Assembly: GCA_003557065.1 (NCBI GenBank) | Contig: PWPS01000026.1 | Coordinates: 1 to 24,170, forward strand | DNA from: Candidatus Nealsoniibacteriota bacterium | GTDB taxonomy: Bacteria > Patescibacteriota > Minisyncoccia > Minisyncoccales > PWPS01 | Length of the DNA stretch: 24,170 nt | Reading direction: 5' to 3' | Shown here: positions 1 through 7,037 of the stretch, in pieces | Layout: every line of letters starts with the position of its first letter | Position numbering within the stretch: position 1 is the first letter of the stretch | Position numbers and translations under genes: made by a program | Notes under the pieces: generated by a model | What the model was told of the DNA's origin: nothing | Databases searched by the model: none | Seen by the model: only the letters and a program-made list of their open reading frames with translations

Positions 1-1601
1 CTCATGGAGCACCGACTGAAGAGAACGCACATCCACAATTTGATTGTAAAAAGAAGATAGCGGTTGTTCATAATGGAATAATCGAAAATTATAGAGAGAT
101 AAAGGAAAAATTAATTGAAGAGGGGCATGAGTTTTCTTCCGAAACGGACACGGAAGTAATAGCCCATTTGATTGAGAAATTCTTTGAGGGGAATTTGGAA
201 AATGCGGTTAGAAAGGCGGTGAATTTAATAAAGGGAGCCTATGGTCTTGCTGCTTTTTGCACGGATGACAAAAACAAGATGGTGGCAGCCAGAATGTCTT
301 CACCGGTAGTAGTTTCCGTCAATGATTCGGGAGGATTTATCGCTTCGGATCCGGCAGCGATTGTGGAACACTCTCAGAAGATGGTTTTTTTGGAAGATGG
401 AGAAATTGCTGTTGTCACAAGGGACGATTTTTGGATTATGGATGCTGATGAGAATATTTTAGAAAAGAAGGAAGTTGAAATTGACTGGAACTTGGAAGAA
501 GCGCAAAAATCCGGACATCCGCACTTTATGATCAAGGAAATGATCGAGCAACCCGATTCGATAAAAAATTCAATTAGAGGAAGAATATTGGAAGAGGAAG
601 GAATGGCGAAGCTCGGTGGTCTGGAGAGGGTGGAAAGAAATCTTAAAAAGATTGAAAAGTTAACCATACTTGCTTGTGGAACTTCTTATTTTGCTTCATT
701 GATAGGAAAATACTTGATAGAAGATTTGGCGGAATTGTCGGTAGAGGTGGATTTAGCTTCCGAATTCAGATACAGAAAAAGATCTTATTCCAAAAATGAG
801 GCCTTTCTTTTTGTTTCTCAATCCGGAGAGACAGCCGACACTCTAAAGGCTTTGGATGAAGTAAAAAAAAGAGATGTCTTGACCATCGGCATAGTTAATG
901 TGGTCGGGTCTTCAATTGCTAGAGAGACCGACGCGGGAATATATAATCACGCCGGTCCTGAAATAGGTGTTGCATCGACAAAAGCTTTCACTTCTCAGTT
1001 ATCCATTTTGGCACTTTTGGCCGTTTATCTTGGAAGACAAAGAAATCTTTCCACGAAAGAAGGTCGGTCCGTATTGAGGGAGCTTGATCTTATCCCGCAA
1101 AAAGTGGAGAAAATATTGAAAAATAAGGAAAAAATTAAAGAACTTGCCGAAAAATATAAGAATGTTAGCCATTTTCTCTATGTAGGAAGAAAGTATAATT
1201 ACCCGACAGCATTGGAAGGCGCCTTAAAGCTGAAAGAAATTTCCTATATTCATGCGGAGGGATATTCTGCTGCAGAGATGAAGCATGGCCCGATTGCCTT
1301 GATAGATGAAGATTTTCCTACCTTCGCGATTTGTCTCGATGATAGTGTAAAAGATAAAATGATTTCCAATGTCGAAGAAATAAGAGCCAGAAAGGGTCCG
1401 GTAATAATACTGGGAACGGAAGGAGATGAGGCCGTGGGTGAGTTTTGCGATGATCTTATATTTATTCCAAAAACAACAGAAAGACTTTCTCCGATTTTAA
1501 CCGTTGTTCCCCTTCAATTGTTCTCTTATTATACAGCCATATTGAAAGGGTTCGATCCGGATAAGCCCAGAAACTTAAGTAAGGTCGTTACGGTTGAGTG
1601 A
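1..1601 (+). CDS. glmS: Glutamine--fructose-6-phosphate aminotransferase (isomerizing), 5' end missing
   Basis: GlmS makes glucosamine-6-phosphate from fructose-6-phosphate and glutamine, the entry step to UDP-GlcNAc for peptidoglycan and surface sugars. The reading frame is open from base 3 and enters inside the N-terminal glutaminase domain: the motifs HGAPTEENAHP, VVHNGIIENY and SETDTEVIAHL are all present before the first in-frame ATG at 168, so that ATG is internal and not the start. Two SIS sugar-isomerase domains follow, with the ACGTSYFAS and SQSGETADT phosphosugar-binding loops and the ASTKAFTSQ segment. The C-terminus ends in DKPRNLSKVVTVE, the normal GlmS tail. About 532 residues are visible of roughly 600, so about 70, including the catalytic Cys1, lie upstream of the window. 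No clear terminator follows; a new promoter begins just after the stop. Confidence 0.97.
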   Translation, partial: HGAPTEENAHPQFDCKKKIAVVHNGIIENYREIKEKLIEEGHEFSSETDTEVIAHLIEKFFEGNLENAVRKAVNLIKGAYGLAAFCTDDKNKMVAARMSSPVVVSVNDSGGFIASDPAAIVEHSQKMVFLEDGEIAVVTRDDFWIMDADENILEKKEVEIDWNLEEAQKSGHPHFMIKEMIEQPDSIKNSIRGRILEEEGMAKLGGLERVERNLKKIEKLTILACGTSYFASLIGKYLIEDLAELSVEVDLASEFRYRKRSYSKNEAFLFVSQSGETADTLKALDEVKKRDVLTIGIVNVVGSSIARETDAGIYNHAGPEIGVASTKAFTSQLSILALLAVYLGRQRNLSTKEGRSVLRELDLIPQKVEKILKNKEKIKELAEKYKNVSHFLYVGRKYNYPTALEGALKLKEISYIHAEGYSAAEMKHGPIALIDEDFPTFAICLDDSVKDKMISNVEEIRARKGPVIILGTEGDEAVGEFCDDLIFIPKTTERLSPILTVVPLQLFSYYTAILKGFDPDKPRNLSKVVTVE

Positions 1602-1604
1602 TTC

Positions 1605-1634
1605 TTATAAATGATTTTCCATTTATGCTATAGT
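1605..1634 (+). promoter_or_regulatory. Putative extended -10 promoter for the phosphorylase gene
   Basis: TGCTATAGT at 1626-1634 is a TGn-extended -10 element with one mismatch to TATAAT. The -35 position holds only a poor TTATAA. It lies directly after the glmS stop and would give a leader of about 75 bases ahead of the ATG at 1718. Confidence 0.5.
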
Positions 1635-1660
1635 GATAGATAAGAATAATGCTGGAATCG

Positions 1661-1680
1661 GATCCAAAATTGATTGGATC
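1661..1680 (+). other. Hairpin in the phosphorylase leader
   Basis: GATCCAA (1661-1667) and TTGGATC (1674-1680) form a perfect 7-bp stem with a 6-base loop. There is no T-run after it, so it is not a standard intrinsic terminator. It lies between the proposed promoter at 1626-1634 and the start codon at 1718, and could protect or regulate the leader. Confidence 0.4.
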
Positions 1681-1717
1681 ACATAAGAGTTTAAAAGATA
1701 AATAAAGGCAATTTCAT

Positions 1718-3400
1718 ATGGTTAAACCGGACAAAAAAGAAGTAAAAATTGCTTACTTCAGCATGGAGATAGCCGTAGAAAACGATATCAAGAGTTACAG
1801 TGGTGGACTGGGAATTCTGGCCGGTGATACATTAAAAACGGCAGCCGATTTACGAATTCCGATGCTTGGAATCACTCTTTTGAACAATGAAGGTTATTTC
1901 AAGCAGGTAATTAACCAAAATGGAGAGCAGGAAGAGTTGCCGGATGAATATAATTTCTCCAAATTGAATAAACTCGATATTGAAACTTCGGTCCGAATAG
2001 ATGATGATGAAGTTAAAGTTTGTGCTTGGGAGTATTTGATCGAGGGTCAAGACGGTTATGTCGTACCCGTTTATTTTTTGGATACCGATTTGGAAGAAAA
2101 CAAGGATGAGTATCGTAAACTTACGGGAAGGCTTTATGGCGGAGATAATAGATACAGATTGATGCAAGAAATAATTTTGGGAAGGGGAGGAGTCAGAATT
2201 CTTTCCGCTTTGAAGTATGAAAATATAAGAAAATATCATTTGAATGAAGGGCATGCCGCCCTGGCGGGAGTTGAGCTTTTTCTCAAGGAGATGGAGACGG
2301 GTAAAGATGCGCAAAAAGCGACCGAAGAGGTAAGAAGGAAGTGTGTTTTCACCACTCATACTCCGGTGAAGGCCGGTCATGATGTTTTTCCGATGGATTT
2401 GGTTAATGAGCTTCAAATTGATTTTCCCGATGAGGTTTTATCCCGGTTTGGTGACGAGCTGAACATGAGTCATCTTATTCTTCACTTCAGCTATCACGTA
2501 AACGGTGTGGCTCTCAGTCATCAAAAAGTTTCCGAAGAGATGTTTCCCGGTCATAATATTGCGGCGATAACTAACGGAGTTCATTCCAAAACATGGACTT
2601 CTCCCGAATTTCAAGAACTTTTCGACCAAAATATCCCCAACTGGCGCAACTGTTCGCTTTCACTCAGAAACGCTTTTAATATTCCTTCGGAAGAAATTTG
2701 GAAAGCTCATCAAAAAGCAAAAAGGAGACTACTTCATTACATTGAAGAAAAAAAAGGGAAAAGGTTATCCGAAGAAGTTTTTACCATAGGATTCGCCAGG
2801 AGATTTACGGGATATAAAAGATCTACACTTCTTTTGCATGATATGGAGAGACTTTTAAGAATCCATAATGAAGTCGGTAAAATACAGATAATATATGCGG
2901 GAAAAGCTCATCCGGCGGATTCGAATGGGAAGGAAATGATTAAGCAGGTGAATGAAATAATAAAAGAAAATGAGGGCAAGATGGATATAGTCTTTCTTGA
3001 AGATTATGATATGGAACTGGCCAAGCTGCTCACTTCCGGTGTCGACATTTGGTTGAATACTCCACTTCCTCCGAATGAAGCTTCTGGTACAAGCGGAATG
3101 AAGGCGGCTCACAACGGTGTTCCGCATTTCAGCACGCTGGACGGATGGTGGTTGGAGGGTTATATCTATAAAAAAACGGGATGGGCGATAGGGGAAAAGC
3201 GTGATGGGTTGGAAGTTAAAGAATTAACGGAAAATGACGCCAACGATCTTTATTATCAACTGGAACATAAGATTCTTCCCCGTTATTATGAATTTCGTCA
3301 CCGTTGGCTGGAAACGATGTGTTATACGATTGCGGTCAATGCATCATTCTTTAATTCGGAAAGAATGCTTAGACAATACGCCCAAGAGGCTTATCTTTAA
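1718..3400 (+). CDS. glgP: Alpha-glucan (glycogen/maltodextrin) phosphorylase, short GT35 form
   Basis: GT35 phosphorylases release glucose-1-phosphate from the non-reducing ends of alpha-1,4-glucans using pyridoxal phosphate. The N-terminus has the family signature YFSMEIAVENDIKSYSGGLG, followed by HLNEGHAAL near the active site and TTHTPVKAGHD. Further on are GFARRFTGYKR and the PLP motif EASGTSGMK, whose lysine (codon at 3101, residue 462) should carry the cofactor, then NGVPHFSTLDGWW. At 560 residues it is much shorter than the E. coli enzymes (about 800) and lacks the extra N-terminal DUF3417 region of long thermophile types; the catalytic core looks complete. Start choice: ATG at 1718 with a weak AAAGG ten bases upstream. 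It is followed after 5 bases by an unknown membrane-anchored protein. A GT4 synthase-like enzyme and GH57 at the right end could act on the same glucan. Confidence 0.93.
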   Translation: MVKPDKKEVKIAYFSMEIAVENDIKSYSGGLGILAGDTLKTAADLRIPMLGITLLNNEGYFKQVINQNGEQEELPDEYNFSKLNKLDIETSVRIDDDEVKVCAWEYLIEGQDGYVVPVYFLDTDLEENKDEYRKLTGRLYGGDNRYRLMQEIILGRGGVRILSALKYENIRKYHLNEGHAALAGVELFLKEMETGKDAQKATEEVRRKCVFTTHTPVKAGHDVFPMDLVNELQIDFPDEVLSRFGDELNMSHLILHFSYHVNGVALSHQKVSEEMFPGHNIAAITNGVHSKTWTSPEFQELFDQNIPNWRNCSLSLRNAFNIPSEEIWKAHQKAKRRLLHYIEEKKGKRLSEEVFTIGFARRFTGYKRSTLLLHDMERLLRIHNEVGKIQIIYAGKAHPADSNGKEMIKQVNEIIKENEGKMDIVFLEDYDMELAKLLTSGVDIWLNTPLPPNEASGTSGMKAAHNGVPHFSTLDGWWLEGYIYKKTGWAIGEKRDGLEVKELTENDANDLYYQLEHKILPRYYEFRHRWLETMCYTIAVNASFFNSERMLRQYAQEAYL

Positions 3401-3405
3401 TCGAT

Positions 3406-4335
3406 ATGAATATTAAGGAATCAGCTTATGTTTTGATTGTCGCTTTGGTTTTAATCATAATCTTTGCTGTCGGGTTTACTTATTTGGCAAATCAGGAAAA
3501 GCATGTGGAGTTGGATGAAAGCATTATGATTTTAAGAAATGTTAACAGATTCGGTGAACAGATTCAGAAATTCTCTTTGGAAGATTCGGTAGGGGAAGCC
3601 ACGGAAAGCATCAGGGATAACTTTTACTCTTATGTCGACGAAAGACTAATTGATTTATGGATTAAAAACCCCGGTTCGGCTCCGGGAGAATCAGTTTTGG
3701 AAGGGATTCCGGATGGAGTAAAATTAACCGACATTGTAGAGATGAGAGATATCTACAATATACATGGTGAAATTATAATGATAACGAATGAGGGGGTTGA
3801 TTCAAAAAACAAACCATTTAATTTATTTATAGGCAAAGATCAAGGAAAGGTTGTAGCGTTTAACGATAGGAAAAAGGAATTTGAGAGATTCGGTTTTTCT
3901 ATTCTTTTTTCCGGTTTATTTAAGAAAGGGGAAAGTTTTGAAGAGAAAGAAGACCATTTTTGGAGTTATTTTCCGGAAAAAGAAGAAAATCTTCTTTTGG
4001 TTTTACATTTCTCCGACGATTACTCCGAAAACTCAAATATGAATGACGCGTATATAACGGTAGGGGCCAGCACCGATCCGGAAGCTCTTGAGATGTGTGA
4101 TGCGGGAAATCTTTCCCTCTTGAATCAAAGCGAATTTTTTTATCAAATAGAAAGAAAGGAAACATCCGATGCCTTTTTTCAAGTTAGGAGCTATATGAAA
4201 GAAGTAGGGGGAACTTGCTTGGCAATAGAGTCCTTAATAGAATCAACATATTCGGATGAGTATCAAGAAAAAGAATCAAGAGAATTTATTGAGTATTTGT
4301 TGAGTTCGGTTGTTAATTCGATTGAATTCAAATAA
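3406..4335 (+). CDS. Membrane-anchored protein of unknown function
   Basis: I do not recognise this 309-residue family. Residues about 7-27 form one strongly hydrophobic helix (AYVLIVALVLIIIFAVGF), followed by a soluble region, so the product is probably anchored with its bulk outside the membrane. The remainder is acidic, predicted mixed alpha/beta, with only two cysteines far apart (CDAGN and GTCLA in the last third), which could pair outside the cell. It starts 5 bases after the phosphorylase stop, so the two are probably co-transcribed, and it ends at a strong terminator, closing the operon. Its ribosome binding site is weak, which suggests coupling to the upstream gene. No enzymatic motif is visible. 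Confidence 0.75.
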   Translation: MNIKESAYVLIVALVLIIIFAVGFTYLANQEKHVELDESIMILRNVNRFGEQIQKFSLEDSVGEATESIRDNFYSYVDERLIDLWIKNPGSAPGESVLEGIPDGVKLTDIVEMRDIYNIHGEIIMITNEGVDSKNKPFNLFIGKDQGKVVAFNDRKKEFERFGFSILFSGLFKKGESFEEKEDHFWSYFPEKEENLLLVLHFSDDYSENSNMNDAYITVGASTDPEALEMCDAGNLSLLNQSEFFYQIERKETSDAFFQVRSYMKEVGGTCLAIESLIESTYSDEYQEKESREFIEYLLSSVVNSIEFK

Positions 4336-4342
4336 TAATCGC

Positions 4343-4384
4343 GCTTAAAGAAGAGCGATAGAGGTTTTCCTCTATCGCTTTTAA
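4343..4384 (+). terminator. Strong intrinsic terminator after the phosphorylase operon
   Basis: AGCGATAGAGG (4354-4364) pairs with CCTCTATCGCT (4369-4379) over 11 bp around a TTTT loop, followed by a short T-run. Flanking CTTAA and TTAAG can extend the stem. It also lies just downstream of the minus-strand mini-gene ending at 4390 and could serve both strands. Confidence 0.85.
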
Positions 4385-4389
4385 GTGAA

Positions 4390-4522
4390 TTATTTCAAAT
4401 CCCCGTAAGAAACGGATCCGTCGTGCTTATCGCACTTCATCTTTCTTCTCTTTTTTCTATTTCCGCATTTACAGTACTTGCTTAAACCTCCCCGTTTTTT
4501 TTCTAGGCGGCTTTTTTGCCAT
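4390..4522 (-). pseudogene. Frameshifted small zinc-knuckle protein gene (43 codons if the A8 run is read as A7)
   Basis: On the minus strand a start codon at 4522-4520 sits behind an excellent ribosome binding site (GAGGAGGTG, about 5 bases away). The frame opens MAKKPPRKK and then reaches a run of eight A residues (forward T run 4495-4502). As written, translation continues for only 17 codons. If the run were seven A, the frame would continue through KRGGLSKYCKCGNRKKRRK and MKCDKHDGSVSYGDLK to a stop at 4392-4390, giving a very basic 43-residue protein with a CxC...CxxH zinc-binding pattern. The joined protein, the strong signals upstream and the homopolymer all argue that the gene is real. 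The extra base may be an assembly error, a natural mutation, or a slippage site. I do not recognise the family; a ribosome- or nucleic-acid-binding role is only a guess from its charge. Confidence 0.7.
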
Positions 4523-4544
4523 TTTTTTCACCTCCTCTCATTTC

Positions 4545-4574
4545 TTTATAAGGGTTGGTGTGTTGTTTTGTCAA
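4545..4574 (-). promoter_or_regulatory. Strong minus-strand promoter for the zinc-knuckle mini-gene
   Basis: On the minus strand a perfect TTGACA (4574-4569) is followed after 17 bases by TTATAA (4551-4546), or after 18 by TATAAA. Transcription would start close to 4538, just ahead of the GAGGAGGTG ribosome binding site. The element lies inside the spurious 5' extension of the neighbouring + strand gene, which is another reason to reject that extension. Confidence 0.75.
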
Positions 4575-4599
4575 GTTATTAAAACTAAAATTAAAAAAG

Positions 4600-5421
4600 A
4601 TGAAAAAAGTAGTAGTTATTTTGATATTGATTGCCGGTTTCCTTGTGACTTATTCTCTGGTCGATGACTTTTCTTTTGAAGAAAATTTGGATCAAGATTT
4701 GGATGAAGATGAGTGGGTTATTAAACCGACTCCGGAAGAGACACCGGATGAAGAGTCGGAAATACTTGGTGAAATGGCCATAATAATAGATGATTTGGGA
4801 TACAGCAACTCTCTAAATGAAAAGCTTTTAAAAATTGAAGAGCCGATAACTTTAGCGATTCTCCCGTTTTTAGAGGGAACGGAAAGTGCATTGAATTATT
4901 TTAGAGGAGTTGATAATTTTGAAATAATTCTTCACATGCCACTTGAGCCGATAAGCGGTGATCAGGTAGAGGAAAATATGATAATGACAACTCACTCTCA
5001 AATAGAAATGAAAACCATTTTCAACTCCGCATTAGGGGAAATGGGAAGTGATGTTATTGGTATAAACAATCACAAAGGATCAAAATTTACTTCGGATGAA
5101 GAGAAAATGAGAAAATTTTTAGAGTTGGTTAAAGGTAACGATCTTTTTTTCGTAGACAGCTTTACCATAAATACTTCGGTCGGATATCCGTTAGCAAAAG
5201 AGATGGGCATACCTACGGCGAAGAGAGACATTTTTTTAGACTATGTTGATGATATCGAAGAGATAAGAGAGAGGTTGTATGAAGCAAGAGATGTGGCTAT
5301 AAGTCGGGGATCGGTGGTTGTGATAGGGCATCACAAAGAAAACACAATTTCTGTATTGAAAGAGGAGTTGCCGAAAATGAAAGATATAAGATTCATAAAA
5401 GCTTCGGAGATAGTTTATTAA
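4600..5421 (+). CDS. Divergent polysaccharide deacetylase (YibQ / Polysacc_deac_2 type), membrane-anchored
   Basis: This family has the NodB-like deacetylase fold in a divergent form; E. coli YibQ is an envelope-associated example of unclear substrate. I start at ATG 4600 (MKKVVVILILIAGFLVTYS), which makes residues 3-18 an uncleaved signal anchor; an upstream TTG at 4555 would overlap the divergent promoter. An acidic linker (about 25-57) precedes the domain. Family landmarks are MAIIIDDLGYS with the paired aspartates D64-D65, LHMPLEP, the GINNHKGSKFT metal/active-site loop, LFFVDSFT, AKRDIFLD and VIGHHKENT near the end. Total length is 273 residues, typical for the family. It likely acts on peptidoglycan or another surface glycan outside the membrane. 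No partner gene such as an envC-like peptidase is adjacent. Confidence 0.88.
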   Translation: MKKVVVILILIAGFLVTYSLVDDFSFEENLDQDLDEDEWVIKPTPEETPDEESEILGEMAIIIDDLGYSNSLNEKLLKIEEPITLAILPFLEGTESALNYFRGVDNFEIILHMPLEPISGDQVEENMIMTTHSQIEMKTIFNSALGEMGSDVIGINNHKGSKFTSDEEKMRKFLELVKGNDLFFVDSFTINTSVGYPLAKEMGIPTAKRDIFLDYVDDIEEIRERLYEARDVAISRGSVVVIGHHKENTISVLKEELPKMKDIRFIKASEIVY

Positions 5422-5543
5422 TTTATTTTTCGGATAAATTCTGATTTTTCCAAGTTTTTTGATAGGGGGCGTTAAGTGTCGAATGGTAATTTACACAACA
5501 GTAAGCTGGATTAGTTAAAAGAGTATACTGACGTTTTTTTGCG

Positions 5544-5552
5544 TGCTATAAT
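5544..5552 (+). promoter_or_regulatory. Extended -10 promoter
   Basis: TGCTATAAT is a perfect TGn-extended -10 box; no good -35 lies at the right distance (TATACT at 5524-5529). The start of transcription would be close to 5559, leaving a leader of about 58 bases that contains the hairpin at 5575-5598. Confidence 0.65.
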
Positions 5553-5574
5553 TGTTTTGTAGAGTTTAGAAACC

Positions 5575-5598
5575 GAGAGAGGCCCAGCCTCTCTTTTT
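5575..5598 (+). terminator. Terminator-like hairpin inside the leader of the next gene
   Basis: GAGAGGC (5577-5583) pairs with GCCTCTC (5587-5593) around CCA, extends by one or two pairs, and is followed by T5 (5594-5598). It has the form of an intrinsic terminator but sits downstream of the extended -10 at 5544 and only 18 bases before the ATG at 5617. It may act as an attenuator, or merely stop readthrough from upstream. Confidence 0.6.
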
Positions 5599-5616
5599 AA
5601 AGAACAATTCACCAAT

Positions 5617-6489
5617 ATGACAAAAAAACAATTGGGTAGTTTCGATGATTTGGATTTTGATTCGATCGATTGTTATTGGGAAACCTACAAAAAACTTATC
5701 TTTAAAGACAGAAGATTTTTGACAATATTTGCTGTTGGGTTCTTTTTAATCTCTACTATCTACCTTATTCAAATCCAGCCCTCCGTATCGGGTGTACAAC
5801 TTCTACCTCTTTTCATTTTATTTTTCTATTTTACTTACTTCAATTGGAGAGCTAAAAAAATATTTTTTGCCGATTTCACCAACAAGAACAACTTAATATA
5901 CCAATCATCGGGAAGTCTTTCGGAAGTGGTGGGTAATCTTTTCAAAGTTGGTCATACGAAGACGATAAACAATGTCATTACGGGTCGCTTTGGAAATAAA
6001 AAGGCTAAATTTTTCCATTATAAATACTCTATCGGTCACGGAAGATATAGAAGAGATTTTCACTTCACGGTCCTGGAAGTTTTTTTTGATAAAATAAATT
6101 TTCCCCACATGCTTCTACAATCTAAAAAAAGAAGAAGCTTTTGGGGAGAGGGGCGCTATGGAAAAAGAGGGAGAAATGAAAGAAGTGTAGCGTTGGAAGA
6201 TGAATTCAGTCAACATTATAATCTCTTTTTTCATGATGGCTACGGTGTCGAGGCAACCCAGATATTCAGTGAGGATTTTCTAAGATTTCTAAAAGAACAA
6301 AAGTCTTTTTTCAATATTGAACTTAAAGAAGACAGGCTTTATATCTATGACAGCACCACGGTCAGATCAAAGAGAGATTTCAAAGAGCTTTTCGGGGTAA
6401 CGGGTAGGGTGATAAATAAAATAGCTCCGGTTTTAAAAAGGCTCGATAGGGATTTTGCCGCCTTGAATGAAGCTTACGGAAAAATGTAA
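5617..6489 (+). CDS. Two-TM membrane protein with cytoplasmic domain, DUF3137-like
   Basis: The 290-residue product has a short acidic N-terminus (FDDLDFDSID), two closely spaced hydrophobic helices (about 36-53 and 60-77) joined by a short loop, then about 200 residues of soluble domain rich in basic and aromatic residues. With both ends inside, the large domain would be cytoplasmic. The middle (GRFGNKKAKFFHYKYSIGHG then a beta strand and a KINFPHMLL segment) resembles the core of DUF3137 membrane proteins, whose function is not established; the match is from memory and tentative. No catalytic motif is apparent. The gene has its own promoter with an unusual terminator-like leader hairpin and is separated by a second hairpin from the pterin-dehydratase-like gene downstream. 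Confidence 0.75.
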   Translation: MTKKQLGSFDDLDFDSIDCYWETYKKLIFKDRRFLTIFAVGFFLISTIYLIQIQPSVSGVQLLPLFILFFYFTYFNWRAKKIFFADFTNKNNLIYQSSGSLSEVVGNLFKVGHTKTINNVITGRFGNKKAKFFHYKYSIGHGRYRRDFHFTVLEVFFDKINFPHMLLQSKKRRSFWGEGRYGKRGRNERSVALEDEFSQHYNLFFHDGYGVEATQIFSEDFLRFLKEQKSFFNIELKEDRLYIYDSTTVRSKRDFKELFGVTGRVINKIAPVLKRLDRDFAALNEAYGKM

Positions 6490-6501
6490 AATAATTTAAT
6501 T

Positions 6502-6527
6502 TGCAAAGAGGACAAACCTCCTTTGCA
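6502..6527 (+). other. Hairpin in the leader of the pterin-dehydratase-like gene
   Basis: TGCAAAGAGG (6502-6511) pairs with CCTCCTTTGCA (6517-6527) around ACAAA, with one bulged C. It ends 8 bases before the ATG at 6536. There is no T-run, and its 5' arm contains the only purine-rich GAGG that could act as a ribosome binding site, so folding would hide it. Confidence 0.5.
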
Positions 6528-6535
6528 TAACAATC

Positions 6536-6964
6536 ATGGATCCGGAAAAAGAAGATAATTTTGATAATGATTCGGAAGATGCCGTTTTGGATAGTGATGA
6601 GATAAGAAAAAAGCTAAAAGAATTGGAAAAATGGCGACTATCTTCTGACGAAAAAGCTATTTTTAGAAATATTGAGTTTGATAATTTTAGAGAATCGGTT
6701 AATTTTATTAACGGAGTTGCTTCTTTTTGTGAAAAAACAAAATATTACCCGGATCTTATAACGATAAAGAAAAATAAGGTTAGGGTTAAGTTGACTACGA
6801 ATGCGTTGAAGGGTTTATCAAAAAAGGATTTTGTTTTGGCACGGGAAATTGATTTGATAGCCGGATGGAAGGTTGAATTTCAAGAATGGATTAGTTCAAC
6901 CAAAGTGATAGTGATTCTCCTCATCTTGTTTGCCCTTACTCTTTGGTGGCGTTATTTTACTTGA
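6536..6964 (+). CDS. Membrane-tethered pterin-4a-carbinolamine dehydratase-like protein lacking catalytic histidines
   Basis: Residues about 22-108 align with the pterin carbinolamine dehydratase (PCD/DCoH) fold: a conserved tryptophan in the LEKWRL segment, the F-x-x-F helix region, then CEKTKYYPDLITIKKNKVRV and LTTNALKGLSKKDF. In active PCD the corresponding positions are HHP and TTH; here they are YYP (70-72) and TTN (87-89), so all three catalytic histidines appear to be replaced. An acidic N-terminal tail precedes the domain and a single hydrophobic helix (about 123-138, KVIVILLILFALTLWW) ends the protein, which is unusual for PCD. I infer a non-catalytic, membrane-associated role, perhaps in binding, since DCoH is also a dimerisation cofactor in animals. 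No pterin-dependent hydroxylase is nearby. Confidence 0.8.
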   Translation: MDPEKEDNFDNDSEDAVLDSDEIRKKLKELEKWRLSSDEKAIFRNIEFDNFRESVNFINGVASFCEKTKYYPDLITIKKNKVRVKLTTNALKGLSKKDFVLAREIDLIAGWKVEFQEWISSTKVIVILLILFALTLWWRYFT

Positions 6965-6976
6965 GAGGTAAAAAAC

Positions 6977-7027
6977 ATGGTAAAAATGATTTTTATCAGA
7001 AGTGGAAAGTTGGATATTATTAAATAA
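6977..7027 (+). CDS. Possible 16-codon leader ORF ahead of the MscS gene
   Basis: ATG at 6977 follows GAGAGG at about 6964-6969 with good spacing and reads MVKMIFIRSGKLDIIK, stopping 10 bases before the preferred MscS start. It is in a different frame from the channel. The channel start itself has no comparable ribosome binding site, so this mini-ORF could deliver ribosomes by termination-reinitiation. Chance is also possible at this length. Confidence 0.35.
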   Translation: MVKMIFIRSGKLDIIK

Positions 7028-7037
7028 CACGGAATAT

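Noticed and set aside
374..667. Minus-strand ORF inside glmS, and similar antisense ORFs inside the phosphorylase, ychF, the kinase and the glycosyltransferase
   Set aside because: All are antisense shadows of well-conserved genes, with skewed Ser/Ile/Phe composition and no ribosome binding site.
4555..4599. TTG-initiated 15-residue extension of the deacetylase
   Set aside because: It runs through the divergent promoter and lacks a ribosome binding site; ATG 4600 gives a normal signal anchor.
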